DNA of 28,926 bases, taken from positions 126,001 through 154,926 of the forward strand of contig RPFO01000912.1 of the NCBI GenBank assembly GCA_009746045.1, given 5' to 3'. Made by a program: the position numbers and the translations under genes. Shown one piece after another: positions 19,146 through 28,106 of this stretch. Source of the stretch: Mesostigma viride (lineage: Eukaryota; Streptophyta; Mesostigmatophyceae; Mesostigmatales; Mesostigmataceae). The notes beneath the pieces are model-generated. The model saw only the letters and a list, made by a program, of their open reading frames with translations, was not told the DNA's origin and did not search any database. Within the stretch, counting starts at the first letter, position 1; each line of letters starts with the position of its first letter.

Positions 19146-20111
19146 ATGTCGAATTCGGACTCTGAAGCTAGGACAAACACCTTTGCGCGTGCGGCAACGG
19201 TAGCGGCGTCCAGTCCAGTACCCGCAGGAGGGCACGAGGACTCGGAGGAAGTGCGCCGGAATATTAGAGCGGTGTCGGCGCCGGGCGAGTACGTCCGAGG
19301 AGCGGCCGAGCAGCTGCTGAGATTTCGCGAGGACCTCGCGGAAATCATCAGAAGGCTGCCAGCGTCTTGGCGGGCTGGCCACACAAACGCATTCGCGTTT
19401 GAGCAGGTGGTCACTCTGCTTTTGCAGATAATTGCCATAAGCCTCGGGGGTGCCCGAGAGATAAACGACCTTGTCGCCAATCTCCGCCTTGGGGACGACT
19501 ACACCGGCGTGCCAAACGTGGTGCAGGTCGCCCGGGACAGGCGGGAGGCCATCGTTCGTGGCAGTACGCAGGCGTTGGTGGCAGAGTGCCAGAATCTGGC
19601 GCACTCTGTCTTAGAGTTGACCAGAGGCGCTGCTGATCGTGTCTTCATTACTCTTAATCCCTTCTCCATCTACACTAGTCGGGATACTCCACATTCTCGC
19701 CGAGAGTTAAACCAGCTAAGTTTGACTGTCGACGTGGTAGGCGGTCGAGAGGTCTCAGCCGACGACGCCTTCTACGACTTCGTAGATCAGCCAGCAGGGG
19801 CGGTAGTACAGCCGGCCCAGAGGCGTCACGAGGGCGACGGCTCTCAGGAGGGCCGTGAGCAGGCGCAGCGGGACGAGCTTAATCGCTACCACATTGACGA
19901 CAACGTTGGTTTAGGTGAGGCTCATTTGCTGAGGTGGGGGCGTTCTCGCTGGATACGTGATTACGCGTATGGTTTGAGGCTTCCGGTGGTTATTAGGCCT
20001 GTGCCTACTCACGACGACCAGGGGCAGCCATTGAATCCGGTGGAGGGACCGTTCCACGAGCCAGCACCTGCACCGGTTGCAGGAGAAGCTTCATCTGAAG
20101 ACGAGGCTTGA
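19146..20111 (+). CDS. Inner element ORF1, gag-position protein without zinc knuckle
   Basis: ATG 19146 lies 25 bp after the 5' LTR and opens 321 codons (MSNSDSEARTNTF ... GEASSEDEA). It occupies the gag position. A helical central region (VRGAAEQLLRFREDLAEIIR, FAFEQVVTLLLQIIAIS) could be a capsid-like fold. The middle part (LTVDVVGG, DDAFYDFVDQPAG) and Pro-rich acidic tail are not recognised. There is no CCHC motif, whereas the outer element's gag has one. The frame is open further upstream into the LTR, but the first ATG past the LTR is the sensible start. It could be a divergent gag or an acquired gene. I do not recognise a homologue. Confidence 0.6.
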   Translation: MSNSDSEARTNTFARAATVAASSPVPAGGHEDSEEVRRNIRAVSAPGEYVRGAAEQLLRFREDLAEIIRRLPASWRAGHTNAFAFEQVVTLLLQIIAISLGGAREINDLVANLRLGDDYTGVPNVVQVARDRREAIVRGSTQALVAECQNLAHSVLELTRGAADRVFITLNPFSIYTSRDTPHSRRELNQLSLTVDVVGGREVSADDAFYDFVDQPAGAVVQPAQRRHEGDGSQEGREQAQRDELNRYHIDDNVGLGEAHLLRWGRSRWIRDYAYGLRLPVVIRPVPTHDDQGQPLNPVEGPFHEPAPAPVAGEASSEDEA

Positions 20112-20179
20112 GGGGGTGGAGGATAGGTGGAGAGTTTGCTGTTTTCTTGTTGCAAAGTTGGTCGCAGCCATTGTATATA

Positions 20180-20386
20180 ATGCCTAGGAGGGCAAGCCGG
20201 GGTGCGGCGACATTCGAGGAGCAACGGGAGCGAACGGCAGAGGAGGACATCGCCAGAGAGGAAGGGGAGGCGATGGAGGAGAGGGGCGTGGAGGCGCCAG
20301 CTGGGCAACCTATCCCAGAAATGGACACCTGGTTACCCTGGACTTATAATAAGCCTCATGAGCACCCCTTTTGCCACCTTAATTAA
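20180..20386 (+). CDS. Short charged ORF between ORF1 and pol
   Basis: This is a 68-codon ORF (MPRRASRGAATFEEQRERTA ... HEHPFCHLN). It is Arg/Glu-rich and probably helical, and ends in an aromatic segment (MDTWLPWTYNKPHEHPF). The last 66 bp form the left arm of a perfect inverted repeat with 24787-24852. It may be a gag remnant or a small accessory protein. It is not in the pol frame. No homologue is recognised. Confidence 0.35.
   Translation: MPRRASRGAATFEEQRERTAEEDIAREEGEAMEERGVEAPAGQPIPEMDTWLPWTYNKPHEHPFCHLN
20318..20383 (+). repeat. 66-bp perfect inverted repeat, left arm
   Basis: The reverse complement of 20318-20383 occurs exactly at 24787-24852. The two arms enclose pol and most of the 3' non-coding region. 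Both edges are sharp: flanking bases differ immediately. Confidence 0.97.
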
Positions 20387-20412
20387 AAAAGAAGGGGCAG
20401 TCTGATCAGAAG

Positions 20413-20418
20413 TGACTA
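20413..20418 (+). promoter_or_regulatory. UGA-CUA readthrough-type stop before pol
   Basis: The pol frame is open from 20383 as LKKKGQSDQK, then TGA CTA at 20413-20418, then VKQSRVHSE. UGA followed by CUA is a known leaky stop context in viral readthrough. No AUG lies nearby to start pol, and the outer element has TGA CTG at the same place, which supports a role in making the upstream-pol fusion. The upstream frame is short here (TAA at 20380), so the site may be a relic in this copy. Confidence 0.5.
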
Positions 20419-23400
20419 GTGAAGCAGTCCCGTGTACATAGTGAGACACCCTGTGGGGACACAGCTTCACATGTAAATAAATCTGGGCAGGGTGCCACCT
20501 CTGATCAGCACCAGGGGTGTACTGATGTTCTCATTCCACAAGATTGCATGCATGCTGCAGCACAACAATCCCCTCAACTGTCAACAGGTGGAGGGTCCCC
20601 AGACAGGGTTGGCTCTGGGAGCCTAGATGCTCTGCTGGGAGGGTCTGCTGGGTCCTCTGGATCCAAGATGCAGAAGGTGGATGTTGCGTCCTCACACGCA
20701 GGGCCCGTCCAGGCGTCTTCCCAGGTGCGTAATCTGGCTAGGCAATTGAGCTACACGGATGCTGGACGCAGGCTGCACAATATCTTTGGTCACACAGCCA
20801 TGGCTGAGATGTTTGGTTGGAAGATTGGAGATGAGCCACTGAGGGAAGCATGCAGGGCTGCAGCTGAGCAATGTGCTTGTAAGGAGAATGCTGCCAAGAA
20901 GCCAAGGTCCCATGCTAGGGAGCCTGCCAGGGAGAAGGGGGACATCCAGGTAGACGTCCAGCATATCAGGGGCTTATACATTTTGGTGGCAGTGGACAGA
21001 TTTAGCAGGTACAGGCTGCTCCAGATTCTGCCAGATATGAAAGGGAATACCCTGCTGCTGGGCTTGCAGACTCTCTTACCAGGCTTTGGGGTGTACAAGA
21101 CAGTACAGGCTGATATTCAGTTTGAGTGCCTACTGTCACAGCAGGAGCAACTGCCATGCAAGCTGCTGGTCACGCCCAGGGAGAGCCATGGACAGCAAGG
21201 TGCTGTGGAGAGATCCATCAGAGAGGTCAAGACCGTAGTGCTGGCAGAACCTAAGGTGCCACTGGTAGCATCTGCTTTGGAGAGGGCAGCGTGGACCAGG
21301 CAGGTGGAAGAACAGCTGAACCTCAGAATAAACTACTATTATGACGGGGTGGCTGTCAATCCTGTAGCACTGCAGTTTGGGATGCTAGCCCAGGAAGTGG
21401 TCCAGGCATGCTTGAGGAAAGCAGACAGGGTGTTTGCTCAGTTGAGACGCAAGGATAGGGGCTGGAATGTGCTGAGGCCTCAGGTGGGGCTGAAGGTCAG
21501 AATGTGGAAGGAGCCATCAATGCAGGGCAAAAGGGGCAAGTGGCAGAACGGGGTGGTGACCTGTGTGGAAGATGCCAATCGTTCCTGCCTTGTGGCCTTG
21601 GAGAGTAATCCCAGGCATGTTTACAGGTTGAGCTGGGCCAACGTCAAGGAACGCAAGCCACATGCAATCTGGCCTGCAGACGGGCCTGGACCCCAGTGTT
21701 GGCTGGAGGGCCAGGTTAAGGACCAAGTAGTTGATGTGCCTGTCACTGACGTGGGAATTGGCTATCCCTCTGATGATGATGAGGTGCAGGAGGCAACTGC
21801 ATCACCTGTGGTGGAGCCAACGGGGGCTGGGCCTGCACCAGGGTCCAAGAGGCCACTCATGGCAGACATTGTCCGGTCGCTCATGTTCAACAAGCACAAG
21901 GATCCCAAGGTATCTAAGTTGACTGAATGGGGTTCTTGCTGGGCTGCTACCCTAGAAGTGGATACTAACTCAGAGGTGTCTATCATCAGGGTGGAGGATG
22001 CTCAGGGCCTGAAGGTGAATAAGGCTGGCTGCAGGGCAGTGAGTGACTTTACGGGCACTGTAACAATGAAGATCCTAGGGGAAGTGACTGTGCCTATCCT
22101 GGGTGTCCCCACTGCGTTCTGTGTGGTGGAAGGGTACCAGGGGCCTGCCATTTTGGGCCAGAATTTCTTGTGCATGCCAGGAGTGACTCTGTCAGCAGAT
22201 GAGCTTGCACTAGAAGGTCACGGCAGTTTGCCCCTCCAGAGATATCACTACTCCAAGGGTCTAGCTGTGGCAGTCAAGGCTGTGAAGGGGCAGCAGAGTG
22301 TGGGGCCTGAAGGCAAGGAGCCCATTGCTGAGGACTTGTTGATCATCCCAACCACCCTAGATCCACGGGACTTGGGGGTGCACAAGTACCAGATTGCTGG
22401 TCACAGTCCTATTTCCTGGCACCAGTTGGTAGAGTTGATGCAAAGCCCCAAGATGGCTAAGGCATGGATTCTAGGGTTTGTCTCCAGTGGGCATGACTGG
22501 ATAGTGTCTAACTGTGCTGAGCCTGTGGATGAGTTGCCCAGGGAGCATCAGTTGCTAAGGCTCTTGTTTGTGCTCAAGCTGAAGGAGATAGACGGTGTGC
22601 AGGTGCCACATGTGAGGCCAGTTGTGACTGAGTACCATGGCACGGGGGAGCTGACAGATGAGGAGTTGTATACGCCTGGGATGCTGCATGATACCTGGAG
22701 GATTGTTCTGTGTATATATCTGTCTTTCCTGGTCAAGGGCATTGCGTACAGCTCTGTGCTGATTGATTTCAAGAGGGCTTTTCTCAAGGGTGATGTGGAG
22801 CAGGCCAAGGAGACGTGGCGTGATATCCCTCCCTTCTTTGTAACAGTGCCCAAGGTGTGGAGAGCAGAGATCAAGTCAAAATATCTCAGAATACTCAAGG
22901 GTTTGGAGGGTCTCAGGTCCAGCCCTATCATCTGGAGAAAGAGCCTGGAAAAGTTTCTGAAAACTCACTGTGGCTTTACTGTGTCTCCAGTTGATCCTTG
23001 CTTGTTCCAGAGTACTCATGAAGGGTTGCCTGTGTTTGCATCTCTGCATGGAGATGACCTGCACCTTTTAGGGCCTCCTGAGTGGGTGGATTCAGTACTG
23101 TCCAAGATCCAGAAGAGGTTTGAGTTAGGAAAGGTCCAGCACATGAAGCAGGATGAGCCCATGGTGTTTTGTGGAATGCAGGCCACGCTGATCAAGAGGG
23201 CAGGCACTTGGTTTATCAAGATGGAGGGTGGCAACAACTATCCTCAGCAGATCATTGATGCCCTCCAGCAGCCCATTACCCAGGCCAGGTGTGCCACAAT
23301 CAGGGGAATGTTGGCTTGGCTAGCTAGCATTTGTGCCCCAGATTTGTTGGTGCTGAGTAGGCTCACAGATGCTCAGCTGGTTGAGGTAGGGGCAGAGCAG

Positions 23401-23954
23401 GTGGTTGAGTCTGTCAGGAGCTCACCTCCACTCATACTGGCAGCTGTGGACTTGTACAAACCACTCAACATGGTGCTTTTTGTGGACAGTTCCATGGACA
23501 GCAGGAAGGTGACGGATGTCAGGGGTAGGGCAGCAGCACTCATTACACTACAACAGGAGCACACTTCTCTGGTCAGCTGGTACAGTAGGTTACAGAACAG
23601 GGTGACGCCCAGCAGTGACATTGCTGAGTGCAGGGCAATATGTGAGGGCTACACACTGCTCTTTACCTCAGGGAGTTATTCTACCAGCTCTGTCAGGTAG
23701 CTTCCTGTAGCTTGCAGCTGCACACACTGGTCAAGACAGACAGCATGGGCATGGTGCAGTTTGTGCACAGACAGCTCGCCAGGAGCAGGGATCTGGATTA
23801 TTTGTTGCTGAAGGAGATGTCTTACCTTGCTCATCTTGAACATGTGCCTGGTGTTGACAACCCAGCAGACGCCCTCACCAAGCTGGAGAGCAAGGCTGAG
23901 CTACAATACCCTGTGCTCAAAGGGCTCATGGACCCCTTTTCTGGTGGGACTTGA
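20419..23954 (+). CDS. pol: Inner element pol: integrase, protease-like, RT, RNase H (one frame break)
   Basis: The long frame 20419-23700 continues in another frame to 23954. Numbering residues from 20419, an HHCC-type zinc motif (LHNIFGH ... EACRAAAEQCAC) lies near 115-155. Integrase catalytic residues are D179 (QVDVQHI), D232 (QADIQFE) and E264 (GQQGAVERSI). A retropepsin-like domain has D515 in LEVDTNSEVSII and AILGQNFL near 577. RT has D783 in LIDFKRAFLKG, LKGLEGLRSSP, and D879/D880 in SLHGDDLHL. RNase H has D1023 in FVDSSMDSR and SSDIAECRAICEG. At about 23650 one base appears to be missing: the outer copy continues EGIHTSLYLKELL, while here the matching HTALYLRELFYQL is in the next frame. 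The tail then reads LVKTDSMGMVQFVHRQ ... NPADALTK. Protease after integrase is not the usual Copia order. Confidence 0.9.
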
Positions 23955-24386
23955 AGTCCAGCCTTTGCCAGTTGGTGGCTGACCAGTGCTGTTGTCCCCA
24001 GGGGGGAGGGCAACAGGTAGCCTACCTGTCACCAAGCAGGTAGAAGGCTCAACAGGAGCAAGCTCTTCCTGTAAAGGATTAGCACAGTGGGATGCCTTTG
24101 GCCTCGGGCAGTTAGGCCATGACAGGGCAGGCCATGTTGAGAGTTCTTCCAGGTTGTTTGTATATATCTCTCTTGTTTAGTTTTCTTTAGCTGTGAATAA
24201 GTGACAACCTTGGATATTATGGTGTTGTAACCTGACAGTTGGGCCTTGCTGGTGCAGGCTGGTCCACTGGGAACACTCAACATTGGTTTTGGTGGATATT
24301 CTATAATAAACCATAATCATGTTGTATGCCAATCTCTCTTGTTGTCTGTCATGTGACCAGGTTAAGTTTAACCTGGGGTTCTGGGG

Positions 24387-24403
24387 TAGGGTTCGATTCC
24401 CTA
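24387..24403 (+). other. tRNA T-arm-like hairpin / B-box match
   Basis: TAGGG-TTCGATT-CCCTA forms a perfect 5-bp stem with a 7-nt loop, and GGTTCGATTCC matches the Pol III B-box consensus. No acceptor, D or anticodon arms are found around it, so it is not a tRNA gene. The outer element has an equivalent hairpin at 17088-17104. Confidence 0.6.
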
Positions 24404-24786
24404 GTTGAGCCACAGCCTGGTATGTATGACTCCTGGGCTTTAACACCCAGTGATGACATGGGCTCCCCATCAAGCAGTGGCACAGTGGTGTTGAAGTGGT
24501 TTCCATTGGTGAACATTTGGATGGATGATGCCTGGAACGCTCGGGGCGGGCGCCATGAAACGGGCGCCAGTGATAACTGGGAAGACCAGGAACTCACTGT
24601 AATACGTTTCCTGTAGTCAGGGCCTCTCATTCAGATATCCAGGATATGTTGCCTAAGGAATATTCAATATCCTCCTTTAAGCCCAAGCCAAGGTACAGTT
24701 GCAAAAGAAAGGGTTGGGGATGACCTGCAGGTCAAGTTAATGATCAGATGGCAGGGTTGAACCATAGATCCCTAAAAGAGGATACC

Positions 24787-24852
24787 ATTAAGGTGGCAAA
24801 AGGGGTGCTCATGAGGCTTATTATAAGTCCAGGGTAACCAGGTGTCCATTTC
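24787..24852 (-). repeat. 66-bp perfect inverted repeat, right arm
   Basis: Exact reverse complement of 20318-20383. It lies 66 bp before the 3' LTR. Confidence 0.97.
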
Positions 24853-24900
24853 ACAAGGCAGCAAGGAATGGGTTGGTCATGGTGTGAAGCTTGCAGCTCC

Positions 24901-24918
24901 AAAACAAGAAAGGGTTGG
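24901..24918 (+). promoter_or_regulatory. Polypurine tract of the inner element
   Basis: AAAACAAGAAAGGGTTGG directly abuts the 3' LTR start AGTTAG, the expected site for plus-strand priming. Confidence 0.75.
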
Positions 24919-25562
24919 AGTTAGCATATTGGTGATGCAATATGCTAAGCATATCATACCTGAAGTGGCCTTTCCAACGCCGTGCTAAACGCCTCATTTG
25001 GACAAGGAACTTGAGAGTTATCAAGTCCCGAAGTAATGCCGCCGGACGCTACAGCAGTACCAGGACTAAGGACACGTGAGGGACAGGGCACGTGGCAGTG
25101 TTGGGTGAACCATCACACGTTACGTGTCACAGGACCGACTGTCACTAGGAGGTACTGTGGTCAATATTGGTTGATGGTACCAAGAATGTCACAGGACTTC
25201 AGGACTGGCAGTCCTGCAGGCCTGGGATGGACGGGTACTTGTCATGACGGATAAATCCAGAGCGTTACTGTCATTCATGGAAGGACAGACGTCCTGGATT
25301 GATGCAACCAAGGAAATTGACAGTGGCGGACCTGCCAAGGCGTGCAAGGCCTGGCAGCAATGGTGAGACCTAGAAAGGCTCGGACACAGCAGTGGCCAAG
25401 CGTCTTTTCCCAACACCGTCCGTGGGTGCTGCCGCCTCAGGCTAGTGACCACAGGGTAGTGAGGCAACTGTGGTAAAGGTTAAAAGCCGCTGGTTGAAAC
25501 CATGGCTCCATTCATCACATCTTGGGAAGACCAGAAACTCACTGATCCACGTTCATCTAAAT
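24919..25562 (+). repeat. 3' LTR of the inner element
   Basis: It is 644 bp, the same length as the 5' LTR and matching it apart from one visible substitution near the end (GATCCACG here, GATCCGCG in the 5' copy). It is followed by the target duplication GATGT. Confidence 0.95.
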
Positions 25563-25567
25563 GATGT
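25563..25567. repeat. Right target-site duplication GATGT
   Basis: Matches 18473-18477. Beyond it the outer pol frame resumes. Confidence 0.95.
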
Positions 25568-28103
25568 CCCTTTTCCATACAGCAGGCACCCTAACATAGA
25601 AAGGCGTCTTGCCCTCCCACTTTTCCTGTGCCACATCTGCATCACCCTCCAGAAATGCCCTCTTGAAGTCTATCACCACTGAGCCATAGTCCAAGCCCTT
25701 GTTGAGAAGGCCTAGAAAGACACACAGCAGCAGCCTCCAAGTATCATGCAGCATGCCAGGGGTATACAACTCCTCAGCAGTGCACTCACCAGTACCCTTG
25801 AACTCATTCAGCACTGGCCTGACATGTGGTACCTTGACCCCGTCCACCTCCTTCATCTTGATGACAAACTTGAGCTTGAGTAGACGTCGTGCAGGAGGCA
25901 GGTCATTGACAGGTTCCACGCATTTCTTGGAGATCCAGTCCTCCCCAGATTTAATCAGACCCAGTGTTACCTGGGGACACATAATGGGAGAGGACATGAG
26001 CTTCACCAGGCCTTGGTAGTTGATAGGGCTGTGTCCAGCAAGTGAGTGAGGACCAATGCCCAAACTGCTTGGATGACTAGCAGCTGGCAGTATGAGGTCA
26101 TCAACCAAGGGCTCCTGCCCCTGGCACACTTGCACACGCTTAACCGTCCTGGTTACTGCACGTGATAGGTGAGTGGTCCTGAAATTAATCAGTGGGACCT
26201 GACCAGCCCCTTCCTTAGTCAGGAGAGAGGACGTGATCACTACCCCATCCTGGCATAGGAAATTCTGCCCCAGAAGAGCAGGTCCTTGATAGCCCTCCAA
26301 GACACAAAAAGCAGTGTCCTGTCCAAGGATAGGAATGAATACCTCACCCAGTACCTTCACGTGTACCCCGCCACTGAAGTCAGACACAAACTGATAGCTG
26401 GGTTCAGACATGCTGTACCCTGCTGCAGCCCTGGTCCCAATAATGGAGACCTGAGAATTAGTGTCTACCTCTAAGGCAGTGTCCAGCCCCAGATTGCCAT
26501 GCCACCTGAGCTTGGCTACCTTGGGCTGCTTCTTGGCCCTTTGTAGAGCCCCAATCAATCCAGCCAAACTTGTCCCCCTGGGCTTGGTTAGTGCCTTGGG
26601 CTTGACAGTTGACTCCCCAGCTGTTGACCTTGCAGCCTGTTCAACAAGTACCTCTGCAACCTGGCCAGGGCTGACAGATTCCCCTGCAACAGATGTGGTC
26701 GTTGCGTCAGTGATGTCACCTGGGACCTGAAAATCCTGCAGATCCTGTGAGCCTTGTGCCTGACTGCCCTCATTCATCAGGTTAGGCTTGACATATGACC
26801 AACTCAGCCGGTGTACATGCTTTGGTTCGTCCTCCATGCTGACCAAGCATGCGTGGCTAGCTTCATCAACCTGGGTAACCACCCCAGGACTCCAGCTACC
26901 ACGTTTGCCATAAAGGCTAGGTTCCTTCCAAGCTAGGACCTTCTGACCCACTTGTGGCTCCAGCATCTTCCAACCCCGGTCCTTCTCCCTCAGCTTGGCA
27001 AAGGTGACATGTGCAGCATGTTTCCAGCCCTCCAGCACATGTGGTGGGCACAGGCCATGATATAGACCCATTGGGCTGACAGCAACTCCATCATAGTAGA
27101 AGTTAACCCTGCTGTTCAGCTGCTGCTCCACGTTCCTCAGCCATGCACTCCTGACAAGTGCAGGTGCAGACAAGGGTACCCAGTCTTCAGAGATGATCAA
27201 TTTCTTGACCTCCTGGATTGCCCTCTCGATAGCACCCTGCTGCCCATGAGCCTCCCTAGGTGTAACCAGCAACTCAGGAAGGGTAGGATCACCCTTGAGA
27301 TGCTGAAACTGCATGTCCACCTGGATCCTTGTGGTAGGAAACTTGGCTCTTACATTCTGCAGGGCAGCCAGCAAGTACCTGTTCTTCATAGAAGGTAAAT
27401 GCTCCAGCACCTTGTATTTCGTGTACCTGTCCACGCACACCAACAGTTGCATGCCCCTGATGTGTTGGATATCACACTGCAGATCACCAATGCTCTGAGG
27501 TAGAGCTTTGGCATGTGATTTCCTGGGCTTGTTGGAGGACAACTGGCACTTACACCGTGAGGCAGCTTGCTGACACGCCTTAAGAAGGGGTGCCCTGCCC
27601 ATACGGAAGGCAAAGTTGTTTGACAGAGAAGTGGCATGCCCAAACATGTTGTGGATTCGGGCACCCAACTCCTGGTACACAGAGGAAGCAGTCCCTGGCA
27701 CAGTCAGGACTGTGCTGTCAGATTGTCCAGCATCACCATGCTGTCTTCCATCCTGTTCTGACTCAGAGCCTGAGTCACCCTGCTCATGCCCAACACCTGG
27801 ACCGCCAGCAGGGACCACATGCATACCACCAGAGGCCTTCACACCCCTCTGTGGTTGTACATTGGTTTCTCTCAAAATGAGAGGTCCACCCTCGTGCCCA
27901 GCACGAGGATGCATAGGGTCAGACATACTTACAGCTGCATCAGCTGTCAAGGACGTCTTCATAGGAACCTGTACCTCTCCAGGTGACCTGGGGCCACACT
28001 GAACCTGGAGATCACCCTCTTGTTGCCCAGATATAAAATCTGCATTGGAGCACCTGGCCTCCCCCTTGGGTGAATTAAGGTGTGTAGGGGTTGCCTCAGA
28101 CAG
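25563..28103 (-). CDS. pol: Outer element pol, 5' portion: integrase, protease-like, RT start
   Basis: The frame opens directly after the gag stop at 28104 (LSEATPTHLNSP...) with no ATG until 27962, and is in the same frame as gag. After a ~130-residue low-complexity linker come a zinc motif (RIHNMFGH ... KACQQAASRCKC) and an integrase core with Asp in QCDIQHIRG (near 27470), Asp in IQVDMQFQHL and Glu in GQQGAIERAIQEVKK. A GVVTQVDEASHACLV region follows, with HRLSWSYVK. A retropepsin-like domain follows (ALEVDTNSQVSIIG, ALLGQNFL, near 26470 to 26260). RT begins at VVIDFKRAFLEGD and is cut at VWKRDI by the inner element. The stop at 25557 lies in the inner LTR and is an insertion artefact. No in-frame break is seen in this half. 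Confidence 0.88.
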
Positions 28104-28106
28104 TCA
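28101..28106 (-). promoter_or_regulatory. Gag-pol UGA readthrough stop (UGA CUG)
   Basis: Gag ends DNKEQ then TGA (28106-28104), then CTG TCT. The pol sequence continues in the same frame, with no frame change and no nearby ATG. A single in-frame UGA between gag and pol is the layout used by retroelements that express pol by stop-codon readthrough. Ty1-type copies usually use frameshifting or a single ORF. Confidence 0.6.

Larger units (their letters stand above)
23955..24918 (+). other. 3' non-coding region of the inner element
   Basis: No ORF is convincing. In order it holds a T-arm-like hairpin (24387-24403), two CGGGCGCC boxes (24547, 24561) and a 22-nt stretch resembling the LTR end (TGGGAAGACCAGGAACTCAC, 24578). 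It then holds a second polypurine-like tract (AAAAGAAAGGGTTGGGG, 24703) followed by the palindrome TGACCTGCAGGTCA (24721-24734), the right arm of the 66-bp inverted repeat (24787-24852), and the polypurine tract proper (24901-24918). Confidence 0.7.
18478..25562 (+). mobile_element. Inner Copia-like LTR retrotransposon, complete, 7085 bp
   Basis: It is bounded by two 644-bp LTRs and a 5-bp duplication GATGT, and sits inside the RT region of the outer element in the opposite orientation. Internal order is ORF1 (19146-20111), a short ORF (20180-20386), pol with integrase, protease-like, RT and RNase H domains (20419-23954, one frame break), a 0.96-kb 3' non-coding region, and a polypurine tract. 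The LTRs show one visible mismatch (19109 G versus 25550 A), so the insertion is recent. Confidence 0.95.

Noticed and set aside
24330-24420. Possible complete tRNA gene around the T-arm
   Set aside because: No acceptor, D or anticodon stems could be formed; only the T-arm fits.
25557-25562. Stop codon at 25557 as the natural end of the outer pol
   Set aside because: The stop lies in the inner LTR. Past the insertion, the outer frame continues at 18472 with RT and RNase H motifs.
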